Below, one piece after another: positions 1 to 6,419 of a stretch of DNA of 14,990 nucleotides. Source of the stretch: Clostridia bacterium (GTDB lineage: Bacteria > Bacillota > Clostridia > Christensenellales > Borkfalkiaceae); assembly GCA_017646945.1 (NCBI GenBank), contig JAGCLN010000056.1, positions 1 to 14,990 on the forward strand, written 5' to 3'. The translations under genes and the position numbers were made by a program. The notes beneath the pieces were generated by a model, which was not told where the DNA came from, ran no database searches, and worked only from the letters and a program-made list of their open reading frames with translations. Each line of letters begins with the position of its first letter. The stretch's first letter is position 1.

Positions 1-129
1 ATTTCCGCAGGCGCCGGTTTCATCGTAGCCTTAACCGGAAACATTATGACCATGCCCGGTCTTCCCAAAGTTCCTTCGGCGATGAAAATTGATGTGGATG
101 ATGATGGGGTTATAACCGGCCTTTTTTAA
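1..129 (+). CDS. fhs: Formate--tetrahydrofolate ligase, 3' end only
   Basis: This is the last 42 codons of a gene that starts before the window, read in frame 1 and ending in TAA at 127-129. The peptide contains GAGFIVALTGNIMTMPGLPK followed by an acidic, glycine-containing tail ending in ITGLF. That combination is the conserved C-terminus of formate--tetrahydrofolate ligase, in which the G-x-I-M-T-M-P-G-L-P segment is nearly invariant. The enzyme is cytosolic and makes 10-formyl-tetrahydrofolate from formate, THF and ATP. It feeds one-carbon metabolism, purine synthesis or the methyl branch of the acetyl-CoA pathway, and is common in Clostridia. Only the tail is visible, so nothing can be said of the active site or the start. 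The stop codon lies in the loop of a predicted hairpin. Confidence 0.93.
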   Translation: MSAGAGFIVALTGNIMTMPGLPKVPSAMKIDVDDDGVITGLF

Positions 130-139
130 GCCGTTATAA
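110..139 (+). other. Imperfect hairpin enclosing the fhs stop codon
   Basis: TTATAA at 110-115 plus CGGC at 117-120 pairs with GCCG at 130-133 plus TTATAA at 134-139. This gives 10 base pairs with one bulged C (116) and a 9-base loop (121-129) that contains the TAA stop. There is no T-run after the 3' arm, so it is not a standard intrinsic terminator for fhs. The 3' arm belongs to a motif (131-141) repeated exactly at 340-350, so the hairpin may be a by-product of the repeat array that follows. Confidence 0.4.
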
Positions 140-176
140 ACTTCGCAATACTGCGTTAACTGCAAAGCCGTTGCAC

Positions 177-204
177 TAACGATGACCAGCAAGGTCTATC
201 GTTA
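177..204 (+). other. Stem-loop type 1, first array unit
   Basis: TAACGATGACC (177-187) pairs with GGTC (193-196) and ATCGTTA (198-204). The stem is 11 base pairs with one bulged T (197) and the loop is AGCAA. It is the strongest hairpin in the array and is built around the conserved ACCARCAAGGT core. Confidence 0.6.
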
Positions 205-217
205 CCGCCCCGTCTTT

Positions 218-237
218 GCGAGCCTTGTCTTGCTCGT
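218..237 (+). other. Stem-loop type 2, first unit
   Basis: CGAGC (219-223) pairs with GCTCG (232-236) around the 8-base loop CTTGTCTT; G218 and T237 could add a G-U pair. In the corresponding hairpin at 429-446 the single base change, C235 to T445, converts a G-C pair to G-U. A weaker relative lies at 301-320 (GCGAG with CTTGC). CCTTGT at 223-228 is complementary to ACAAGG in every type 1 core, which allows an alternative long-range pairing. Confidence 0.5.
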
Positions 238-375
238 TTCTAACAGCTTAAAATATTCAATCAAACTGACCAACAAGGTCTAACTCATCCAAAACCCTTC
301 GCGAGCCTTGATATACTTGCAACTAACGTCTTAAATAATCCGTTATAAACGGCGTTAGGCTTCGTTTACTGCCGT

Positions 376-424
376 CAACCTATGACCGCAACAACCAACA
401 AGGTTAGTCGCGCCCATAGGCTTG
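376..424 (+). other. Stem-loop type 1, third unit (long imperfect form)
   Basis: From outside to inside, CAA (376-378) pairs with TTG (422-424), CCTATG (379-384) with CATAGG (415-420), CGC (387-389) with GCG (410-412), and AACC (393-396) with GGTT (402-405). The helix is interrupted by internal loops and closed by AACAA. It shares the apical core of the other copies but has different flanking arms. Confidence 0.5.
394..424 (+). repeat. 31-base exact direct repeat, copy 1
   Basis: This is identical over all 31 bases to 478-508, 84 bases downstream. It begins with the ACCAACAAGGT core and ends in CATAGGCTTG. It is the best-preserved part of the array, which suggests a recent duplication or constraint. 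Confidence 0.92.
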
Positions 425-473
425 CCGTCGAGCCTTGTCTTGCTTGTTTCTAACGTCTTAAATATTTTATCAA

Positions 474-492
474 ACTGACCAACAAGGTTAGT
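474..492 (+). other. Stem-loop type 1, fourth unit
   Basis: ACTGACC (474-480) pairs with GGTTAGT (486-492), giving 7 base pairs including one G-U, with loop AACAA. The apical stem is closed by G-C in unit 1, A-T in unit 3 and G-U here, so sequence changes between copies preserve pairing. Confidence 0.55.
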
Positions 493-508
493 CGCGCCCA
501 TAGGCTTG
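478..508 (+). repeat. 31-base exact direct repeat, copy 2
   Basis: This is the second copy of the 31-base sequence at 394-424. It is the last, partial unit of the array. Its 3' end abuts the AT-rich segment that carries the candidate alaS promoter, and the possible -35 hexamer overlaps its last three bases. Confidence 0.92.
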
Positions 509-535
509 TAAATTGTAAAATCGTTAAATTAAAAT
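506..535 (+). promoter_or_regulatory. Candidate promoter for alaS
   Basis: TTGTAA (506-511) as -35 and TAAAAT (530-535) as -10 are separated by 18 bases in an AT-rich segment just after the repeat array, about 40 bases before the alaS start. The fit is moderate, with 4 of 6 and 5 of 6 consensus positions. Read-through from fhs through the array is a real alternative, because no terminator is visible between them. Confidence 0.35.
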
Positions 536-546
536 AGCAAAAGCAA

Positions 547-563
547 CCTTAAATTTTAAGGAG
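547..563 (+). promoter_or_regulatory. alaS ribosome binding site inside an inverted repeat
   Basis: The Shine-Dalgarno AAGGAG (558-563) lies 11 bases before the ATG. Its first four bases are the end of the 15-base inverted repeat CCTTAAATTTTAAGG (547-561). As RNA this could fold as CCTTAA/TTAAGG around a 3-base loop and partly hide the site. The stem is short and AT-rich, so any effect would be mild or temperature-dependent. Confidence 0.5.
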
Positions 564-574
564 TAAATATCATT

Positions 575-2350
575 ATGAAAGCAAATGAATTAAGAAGAAA
601 ATATATTGACTTTTTCGTGTCTAAAGGACATACCGAGATATCTTCGGCGTCACTTATTCCCGAAAACGACCCAAGCGTTTTGTTTACAACCGCTGGTATG
701 CACCCGCTCGTTCCCTACCTTTTAGGTGAAAAGCACCCCGCAGGTAAAAGGCTTACCGACCATCAAAAATGTTTAAGAACTGGTGATATTGACGAAGTTG
801 GCGATGCAAGTCACTTAACCTTTTTTGAAATGATGGGTAACTGGTCGTTAAACGATTATTTCAAGAAAGAATCAATAGGAATGAGCCACGAATTCTTAAC
901 CAAAATTTTAAATATTCCGCAAGAAAAAATTTCCGTTACCGTTTTTGGCGGTGATGATGAAATTCCTAGGGATAACGAAGCCTATGAAGCGTGGAAAGCG
1001 CTTGGCTACCCCGATGAAAGAATTCATTTCTGTTCAAGAAAGGAAAACTGGTGGGGTCCCGCAGGTGAAACAGGTCCTTGCGGTCCCGATACGGAAATTT
1101 TCTACGATATGGGTAAGGAAAAGTGCTGTGAAAACTGTAATCCTACCTGTAATTGCGGTAAATACGTTGAAATCTGGAACAACGTATTTATGGAATACAA
1201 TAAGCAAAAAGACGGTAAGTTTGTTAAGATGGATATCCACAACGTTGATACCGGACTTGGCTTAGAGCGTGTTCTTTGCATTTTGAACGGTGAAAAAACC
1301 GTTTACGATACTGAAATTTTCGCGCCTATTATGAAAGGTTTAGTTGAAGCAACGGGCGTTGAAATTACCGAAGAAAATACAAGGGTATTTAGAATCTTAG
1401 CCGACCATTTAAGAGCAATCACCTTTATTTTGGGTGACGATAAAGGCGTATCTCCGTCAAACGTTGACCAAGGTTACGTTCTTCGCCGTCTTATTAGAAG
1501 GGTATACCGTCATTTAAAGAGTTTAGGTAATCCCGATGGCATTATGGTAAAGATTGCAAATATCATAGTTGATGAATTTGCGCCTATTTATCCCGAACTT
1601 GAAAGAAATAAAGCGTTCATCGTTAAATCGTTAGAAGATGAAGAAAGAACTTTCTCTAAAACTCTTGACCAAGGTATCAAGATTGCGTCAAAGTTCTTAT
1701 CAAGCGTAGCGGAAGGCGAAATGCTTTCAGGCGAAATGGCGTTCAAGCTTTACGATACTTACGGATTCCCTATCGAACTTACCGAAGAACTTGCAAGTGA
1801 AAAGGGTGTTAAGGTAGACGTTGAAGGTTTCAAAGCTCAGTTCACCAAGCACCAAGAACTCTCTCGCCAAGGCGCTGAGCAAAAGTTTAAGGGCGGTCTT
1901 TCCGATAATAGCGAGCAAACCACTCGTCTTCATACCGCAACTCACCTTTTAAACGGCGCGCTTCGTAAAGTTTTAGGTGATACGGTGTTCCAAAAGGGTA
2001 GTAACATTACCCCTGAAAGGCTTCGTTTTGACTTCTCTTTTGAAAGAAAGATGACTCCCGAAGAAATTCAAGCCGTTTCCGATATCGTTAACGAAGCAAT
2101 CGCAAAGGATATTGAAGTTGTTTTAGAAGAAATGCCCGTTGAAAAGGCTCGTGAAAGCGGTGCAATTGGCGTGTTTGGTAACAAGTACGGTGAAAACGTT
2201 AAAGTTTACACGATTGACGGTTATTCTAAAGAAATTTGCGGTGGTCCGCACGCTCAAAGAACGGGCGAACTCAAAGGCTTTAAGATTTTAAAAGAAGAAA
2301 GTTCTTCCGCAGGCGTTCGCCGTATCAAAGCGGTTATCCTTGATAAATAA
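575..2350 (+). CDS. alaS: Alanyl-tRNA synthetase, short form lacking the C-terminal domain
   Basis: This cytosolic enzyme charges tRNA-Ala with alanine. The class II catalytic core is at about residues 1-240, with ENDPSVLFTTAGMHPLVPY near residue 30 and motif 3 GLGLER at 227-232. The tRNA-recognition helices span about 245-430. The editing domain that hydrolyses mischarged Ser/Gly follows, with metal ligands H453-x3-H457 and C555-x3-H559. At 591 residues it is far shorter than the usual bacterial enzyme of about 870, and it stops right after the editing domain. The coiled coil and C-Ala (DHHA1) domain are absent, and no remnant follows, since paaK starts 18 bases later. The active-site loop GPAGETGPCGPDTEIF differs from the usual bacterial TGPCGPCSEIHYD, and a cysteine cluster (C184, C185, C188, C192, C194) follows it. 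The ATG at 575 has a good AAGGAG. The annotation is firm. Whether this is the only AlaRS in the cell cannot be told from this window. Confidence 0.93.
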   Translation: MKANELRRKYIDFFVSKGHTEISSASLIPENDPSVLFTTAGMHPLVPYLLGEKHPAGKRLTDHQKCLRTGDIDEVGDASHLTFFEMMGNWSLNDYFKKESIGMSHEFLTKILNIPQEKISVTVFGGDDEIPRDNEAYEAWKALGYPDERIHFCSRKENWWGPAGETGPCGPDTEIFYDMGKEKCCENCNPTCNCGKYVEIWNNVFMEYNKQKDGKFVKMDIHNVDTGLGLERVLCILNGEKTVYDTEIFAPIMKGLVEATGVEITEENTRVFRILADHLRAITFILGDDKGVSPSNVDQGYVLRRLIRRVYRHLKSLGNPDGIMVKIANIIVDEFAPIYPELERNKAFIVKSLEDEERTFSKTLDQGIKIASKFLSSVAEGEMLSGEMAFKLYDTYGFPIELTEELASEKGVKVDVEGFKAQFTKHQELSRQGAEQKFKGGLSDNSEQTTRLHTATHLLNGALRKVLGDTVFQKGSNITPERLRFDFSFERKMTPEEIQAVSDIVNEAIAKDIEVVLEEMPVEKARESGAIGVFGNKYGENVKVYTIDGYSKEICGGPHAQRTGELKGFKILKEESSSAGVRRIKAVILDK

Positions 2351-2368
2351 TAGTTATATAGGTGCAAA

Positions 2369-3667
2369 ATGATTTGGTCTGAAGTAGAGACTTATTCAAG
2401 AGAAAAGTTAGAAGAAATACAACTTAGTAGACTTATCGAAACGGTTAATCGCGTTTACGAAAAAGTTTTACAATATAGAAAAAAGATGGATGAAATGGGT
2501 GTTGAACCCCAAGATATTAAGTCGCTTAAAGACTTAGCGAAACTTCCGTTCGTTACTAAGCAAGATTTAAGAGACAACTATCCTTTCGGCTTATTTGCCG
2601 TGCCCAAGCAAGACCTTGTTAGAATTCACGCGTCAAGCGGAACTACCGGTAAACCCACCGTTGTAGGCTACACGCAAGGTGACCTTGAAACTTGGACTGA
2701 GTGCGTTTCTCGTATCGCTTGTATGGGTGGCGCAACTAAGGAAGACGTTTCTCAAATTTGTTTTGGTTACGGTATGTTTACCGGCGCTTTAGGTCTTCAC
2801 TACGGCTTGGAGAATATCGGTTCTACAATCGTTCCGTCTTCTACTGGAAATTCCGAAAAGCAAATTATGTATATGAAGGATTTTGAAACCACTCTTTTGG
2901 TAGCAACGCCTTCATACGCGCTTCGCTTAGCGGAAATAGCAAGGTCGATGAACGTTGACCCCGCAAAAGACTTAAAAGTTAGAATTGCGCTTGTTGGTAG
3001 CGAACTTTTAACCGAAGCGATGCGTGAAGAAATTCATAAATACTGGGGTGAAGACGTTTTAGTTACTTCTAACTATGGTATGAGCGAACTCATGGGCCCC
3101 GGCGTTTCGGGTGAGTGTGAATATCTTGACGGTATGCACATTAACGAAGACTTCTTTATTCCCGAAATTATCAATCCCGAAACGGGTGAAGTATTGCCGG
3201 CAGGCGAGCAAGGTGAACTCGTTATCACTTGCATAAAGAAAGAAGGTCTTCCACTTATCAGATATAGAACGAAAGATATCACAAGGCTTATTTACGAGCC
3301 GTGCAAATGCGGTAGAACTTTCGTGCGTATGGAAAACTTATCGGGAAGAAGTGACGATATGCTCAAAATCCGTGGCGTAAACGTATTCCCGAGCCAAATT
3401 GAAGAAGTAATACTCAGTTTTGGCGAACTTGGACCGCACTATGAAATAGTGGTGGAAAGAGAAGGCTACCTTGATAAACTTACCGTTAAAGTTGAACTCA
3501 ATATGGAAACTGACTCGTTCAAGGAACTTGAAAGAATTGCAAATTCCGTTAAGAATAAGTTAAGGGTGATTTTAGGGCTTGACGCTAAGGTTACTCTCGT
3601 TTCGCCAAATACCTTACAGCGTTTTGAAGGTAAAGCAAAGCGCGTTAAAGATTTAAGGAGTAAATAA
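2369..3667 (+). CDS. paaK: Phenylacetate--CoA ligase
   Basis: This adenylate-forming enzyme converts phenylacetate, or related arylacetates, with ATP and CoA to the aryl-acetyl-CoA. The N-terminal region, about residues 1-330, holds the AMP-binding P-loop-like motif ASSGTTGKP at 88-96. The C-terminal AMP-binding subdomain carries GRSDDMLKIRGVNVFPSQIE near residues 327-346. The length of 432 residues is normal for the family. The start is ATG 2369 with AGGTG (2360-2364) close upstream, and the stop overlaps the iorA start by one base (TAATG), so the two are probably translated together. A paaK followed by iorAB is a known pairing in anaerobes and archaea, where it handles arylacetates from aromatic amino acid degradation. 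The exact acid (phenyl-, indole- or hydroxyphenyl-acetate) cannot be read from sequence, and the in vivo direction may be toward free acid and ATP. Confidence 0.92.
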   Translation: MIWSEVETYSREKLEEIQLSRLIETVNRVYEKVLQYRKKMDEMGVEPQDIKSLKDLAKLPFVTKQDLRDNYPFGLFAVPKQDLVRIHASSGTTGKPTVVGYTQGDLETWTECVSRIACMGGATKEDVSQICFGYGMFTGALGLHYGLENIGSTIVPSSTGNSEKQIMYMKDFETTLLVATPSYALRLAEIARSMNVDPAKDLKVRIALVGSELLTEAMREEIHKYWGEDVLVTSNYGMSELMGPGVSGECEYLDGMHINEDFFIPEIINPETGEVLPAGEQGELVITCIKKEGLPLIRYRTKDITRLIYEPCKCGRTFVRMENLSGRSDDMLKIRGVNVFPSQIEEVILSFGELGPHYEIVVEREGYLDKLTVKVELNMETDSFKELERIANSVKNKLRVILGLDAKVTLVSPNTLQRFEGKAKRVKDLRSK

Positions 3668-5403
3668 TGGACAATAAGATGATTATGCTCGGTAACGAAG
3701 CGATTGCACGTGGCGCTTACGAAGCAGGCGTTGACGTATCAAGCGCGTACCCCGGCACACCGAGTACTGAAATAAACGAAGCACTTTGCAAATACGATGC
3801 AGTTTATACCGAATGGGCGCCTAATGAAAAGGTGGCGGTAGAAGTTGCGTTTGGCGCGTCCGTTGCGGGCAAGAGAACTCTTGCTTGTATGAAACACGTT
3901 GGCTTAAACGTTGCGAGCGACCCTTTATACACTTTTGCATACACCGGCGTTAACGGTGGCGCGGTTATCGTTGTTGCAGACGATCCGGGCCTTGCAAGTT
4001 CTCAAAACGAACAAGACACTCGTATGGTAGCGCGTTCCGCTCACGTACCCGTGCTTGAACCGTCTGATAGCCAAGAAGCGAAAGACTTTACCATTTTAGG
4101 TTTTGAACTTTCCGAAAAATACGATACGCCCGTTATCCTTAGAACTACCACTAAACTTGCTCACTCGCAAAGCGTGGTTGAAATTGCCGATAGGGTAGAA
4201 AGACCTGCCGTACCGTATGAAAGAAATTTAAGAAAATACGTTATGATGCCGGCGTCTGCTATCGGTAGGCATTTAGTAGTTGAAGATAGAGAAAACCGCA
4301 TGGCTAAAGACGCGGAAACTATGGCTATAAACAAAGTGGAAAAGGGCGATGGTAAAATCGGCTTTATAACTTCGGGTATTGCTTATCAATACGTTAAAGA
4401 AGTTTGCCCCACCGCAAGCGTATTAAAACTCGGTTTAGTAAACCCCCTTCCCAAAAAACTCATTGAAGATTTTGTTGCGTCAGTTGAAACTTGTTACGTG
4501 TTTGAAGAACTTGAACCCGTTATCGAAGAACAAGTTAAAAGTTGGGGCTTAAAAGTTTTAGGTAAAGAACTTTTCACTAAGCAAGGCGAGTATAGCGCAA
4601 ACCTTTTAAAGAAGGTTCTCTACGGCAAGACCGATGAGGTTTACGATAAGGTAGAAGCGCCTAACCGTCCGCCTATCCTTTGCCCTGGTTGTCCGCACAG
4701 AAGCGTGTTCTCAGTACTTAAAAAACTCAAAATTCACGCAGCGGGCGATATCGGTTGTTACACTCTCGGCGCGGTAGCACCGCTTGACGTTATCGATACA
4801 ACCGTATGCATGGGCGCAAGTATTTCCACCCTTCACGGTATGGAAAAGGCGTGTGGTAAAGACTTTATTAAGAACTGGGTTGCAGTTATCGGCGACTCTA
4901 CTTTCCTTCACACAGGTATTAACTCGCTTATCGGCGCGGTTTACAACAAGTGCACGGGAACGATTTTAATTTTAGATAATAGAACAACCGGTATGACCGG
5001 CCACCAGGAACATTCCGCAACGGGTAAGACCTTAAAGGGCGAAGAAACTTACGCTATTGATTTAGCGAGCCTTTGCAAATCCGTTGGCGTGACTAACGTT
5101 TTAGAAATCAATGCCTTTGACGTTGAAGCTTTAGAGCGAGAAATTAAAAAGAGCGTGTTAGGCGATGAGTTAACCGTAATTATCGCAAAAGCGCCGTGCG
5201 CCTTACTTAAAGGTCAAAAGTTCCCAAACAGATGTGAAATCAGCGCGGAAAAATGCAAAAAGTGCAAAATGTGCTTAAAGATAGGTTGCCCTGCAATCAG
5301 TTATCGCGATGGTGCTATTACCATTGATGAAACGATGTGTAACGGCTGTGGGCTTTGCAAAAACTACTGTAAATTCGATGCGATCGAGGTGGTTCAAAGA
5401 TGA
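3667..5403 (+). CDS. iorA: Indolepyruvate ferredoxin oxidoreductase, alpha subunit
   Basis: With IorB this forms the oxygen-sensitive enzyme that converts aryl-pyruvates plus CoA to aryl-acetyl-CoA, CO2 and reduced ferredoxin. The N-terminal pyrimidine-binding domain begins with SAYPGTPSTEINE near residues 26-38. The thiamine-diphosphate-binding half includes CPGCPHR at 339-345, GDIGCYTLG near 360 and GDSTFLHTGIN at 409-419. The C-terminus carries two [4Fe-4S] motifs: C530-x2-C533-x2-C536-x4-C541-P, and C558-x2-C561-x2-C564-x3-C568. In the second the usual proline after the last cysteine is lysine (K569), which is a mild deviation. The length of 578 residues fits the family. It overlaps paaK by one base and iorB by four (ATGA), which supports one operon and matched subunit synthesis. 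Confidence 0.95.
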   Translation: MDNKMIMLGNEAIARGAYEAGVDVSSAYPGTPSTEINEALCKYDAVYTEWAPNEKVAVEVAFGASVAGKRTLACMKHVGLNVASDPLYTFAYTGVNGGAVIVVADDPGLASSQNEQDTRMVARSAHVPVLEPSDSQEAKDFTILGFELSEKYDTPVILRTTTKLAHSQSVVEIADRVERPAVPYERNLRKYVMMPASAIGRHLVVEDRENRMAKDAETMAINKVEKGDGKIGFITSGIAYQYVKEVCPTASVLKLGLVNPLPKKLIEDFVASVETCYVFEELEPVIEEQVKSWGLKVLGKELFTKQGEYSANLLKKVLYGKTDEVYDKVEAPNRPPILCPGCPHRSVFSVLKKLKIHAAGDIGCYTLGAVAPLDVIDTTVCMGASISTLHGMEKACGKDFIKNWVAVIGDSTFLHTGINSLIGAVYNKCTGTILILDNRTTGMTGHQEHSATGKTLKGEETYAIDLASLCKSVGVTNVLEINAFDVEALEREIKKSVLGDELTVIIAKAPCALLKGQKFPNRCEISAEKCKKCKMCLKIGCPAISYRDGAITIDETMCNGCGLCKNYCKFDAIEVVQR

Positions 5404-5966
5404 GTAAAAATATTATGATAGTAGGCGTGGGCGGTCAAGGAACGCTTCTCACTAGCCGTATTATAGGTAAAGCCGCTCTCTCAGAAGGCTATGACGTAAA
5501 AATTTCAGAAGTACACGGTATGGCTCAAAGGGGTGGTAGCGTTGTAACTTTCGTTCGCTATGGCGAAAAGGTTTGCGAACCCGTTGTTGAAGAAGGCGTT
5601 GCAGATATTATTATCGCGTTTGAACGCTTAGAAGCGCTTAGGTATTCTCACTTTCTAAAAAAGGGTGGCGTTATTGTTGTTAACGATGCGAGAATTGACC
5701 CTATGACCGTTGTTACCGGCGCTAAGGAATACCCCGAAAACATTATTGAAACCCTTAAACAAACTTATAGCGTTTACGCAATAGACGGTCAAAAGATTGC
5801 AAAAGAACTTGGCAACAGCAAAGTTTTAAACTCGGTAGTTTTGGGTTATGCTTCAAAACACTTAGGTTTAAAGCGTGAAACAGTTGAAGAAACGGTTAAA
5901 TCTACCGTTCCTGCAAAGACGGTTGACCTTAACGTAAAAGCGTTTACCGTTGGTTACGAAAACTAA
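5400..5966 (+). CDS. iorB: Indolepyruvate ferredoxin oxidoreductase, beta subunit
   Basis: This is the small gamma-type catalytic subunit that partners IorA. The N-terminus has the glycine-rich IMIVGVGGQGTLLTSR (about residues 5-20), followed by SEVHGMAQRGGSVVTFVR near 36-53, which is the signature of the pyruvate/ketoisovalerate oxidoreductase gamma domain. At 188 residues it is of usual length and complete. Its ATG overlaps the iorA stop as ATGA, so translation is probably coupled. With PaaK upstream and the ACT protein downstream it belongs to the aromatic amino acid fermentation module. Confidence 0.94.
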   Translation: MSKNIMIVGVGGQGTLLTSRIIGKAALSEGYDVKISEVHGMAQRGGSVVTFVRYGEKVCEPVVEEGVADIIIAFERLEALRYSHFLKKGGVIVVNDARIDPMTVVTGAKEYPENIIETLKQTYSVYAIDGQKIAKELGNSKVLNSVVLGYASKHLGLKRETVEETVKSTVPAKTVDLNVKAFTVGYEN

Positions 5967-5984
5967 CCTATAAGGAGATTATTT

Positions 5985-6419
5985 ATGACTTGCAAACAAT
6001 TATCCGTTTTTATTGAAAATAGAAAAGGCACTTTATCAAAGGTTTTAAACGTGCTTAAAGACGCGAACGTTAGCATACTTTCAATGTCGCTTGCAGACAC
6101 TACTGAGTATGGTTTATTGCGCCTTATCGTGAACAATCCCGATGATGGAAAAACCGCCCTTTCAACCGCAGGATATTCAAGCCTTGTAACTAACGTATTA
6201 ATAGTAAAAATTCCCCACGTTGCAGGCAGTTTACAAGAACTTCTTGATAAGGTTGAAAAGTCGGATATCAACATTGAGTATATGTACGGCTTGTCGATTG
6301 AAGATAACGATGCTTACGTTGTGTTCAAAACTTCCGATACTGAAAAGACTTCAAAACTCTTTGAAGAAAACGGCATTGAAACTTTAACTCCGGCGGATTT
6401 ATTAAAGGTGAAGTTGTGA
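5985..6419 (+). CDS. Tandem ACT-domain protein
   Basis: This is a soluble protein of 144 residues consisting of two ACT-like domains, about residues 1-70 and 71-142. The first opens with KQLSVFIENRKGTLSKVLNV, the typical beta strand and Gly-containing turn of an ACT ligand site. The second opens with VLIVKIPHVAGSLQELLDKV and has the same pattern. No catalytic domain is attached. ACT domains bind amino acids and control partner enzymes. Stand-alone tandem ACT proteins of this size are often found next to paaK and iorAB, so sensing an aromatic amino acid or its keto acid is a reasonable inference, not shown. It has a strong TAAGGAG (5971-5977) 7 bases before its ATG, which suggests higher translation than its neighbours. 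Its stop overlaps the next start as GTGA. Confidence 0.88.
   Translation: MTCKQLSVFIENRKGTLSKVLNVLKDANVSILSMSLADTTEYGLLRLIVNNPDDGKTALSTAGYSSLVTNVLIVKIPHVAGSLQELLDKVEKSDINIEYMYGLSIEDNDAYVVFKTSDTEKTSKLFEENGIETLTPADLLKVKL

Larger units (their letters stand above)
131..508 (+). repeat. Degenerate tandem repeat array with conserved stem-loops (unit about 84 bases)
   Basis: This stretch holds no convincing gene but is strongly repetitive. The 11-mer ACCARCAAGGT recurs at 185, 269, 394 and 478, with spacings of 84, 125 and 84 bases. A CGAGCCTTG motif lies 33-35 bases after each of the first three. The second unit is longer by about 41 bases and includes a copy of the motif at 131-141 (repeated exactly at 340-350). 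As a result 131-279 and 340-488 form a 149-base imperfect direct repeat offset by 209. Within it, 219-279 and 429-488 agree at about 55 of 61 positions with a single one-base gap. Each unit can form two small hairpins, and the differences between copies largely keep the pairing. The family and function are unknown to me. It could be a genome-wide intergenic repeat, a transcribed structured leader, or the remains of a mobile element. Confidence 0.8.

Noticed and set aside
131..508. CRISPR array
   Set aside because: The repeated cores are about 84 bases apart, the copies are degenerate, the intervening sequence is itself repeated rather than unique, and no cas genes are present.
130..574. T-box riboswitch upstream of alaS
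   Set aside because: I looked for the conserved T-box sequence (AGGGTGGNACCGCG-like) and for a terminator/antiterminator pair before alaS and found neither. The repeats do not match a Stem I layout that I can recognise.
2300..2368. Frameshift or nonsense mutation truncating a full-length AlaRS
   Set aside because: No C-Ala-like sequence remains in any frame after 2350, paaK follows within 18 bases with its own start, and the protein ends cleanly after the editing domain. It therefore looks like a genuine short form.
5963..6274. Minus-strand coding region opposite the ACT gene
   Set aside because: It mirrors the ACT-domain gene, which has a strong ribosome binding site and clear domain patterns. 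The antisense peptide resembles nothing known.
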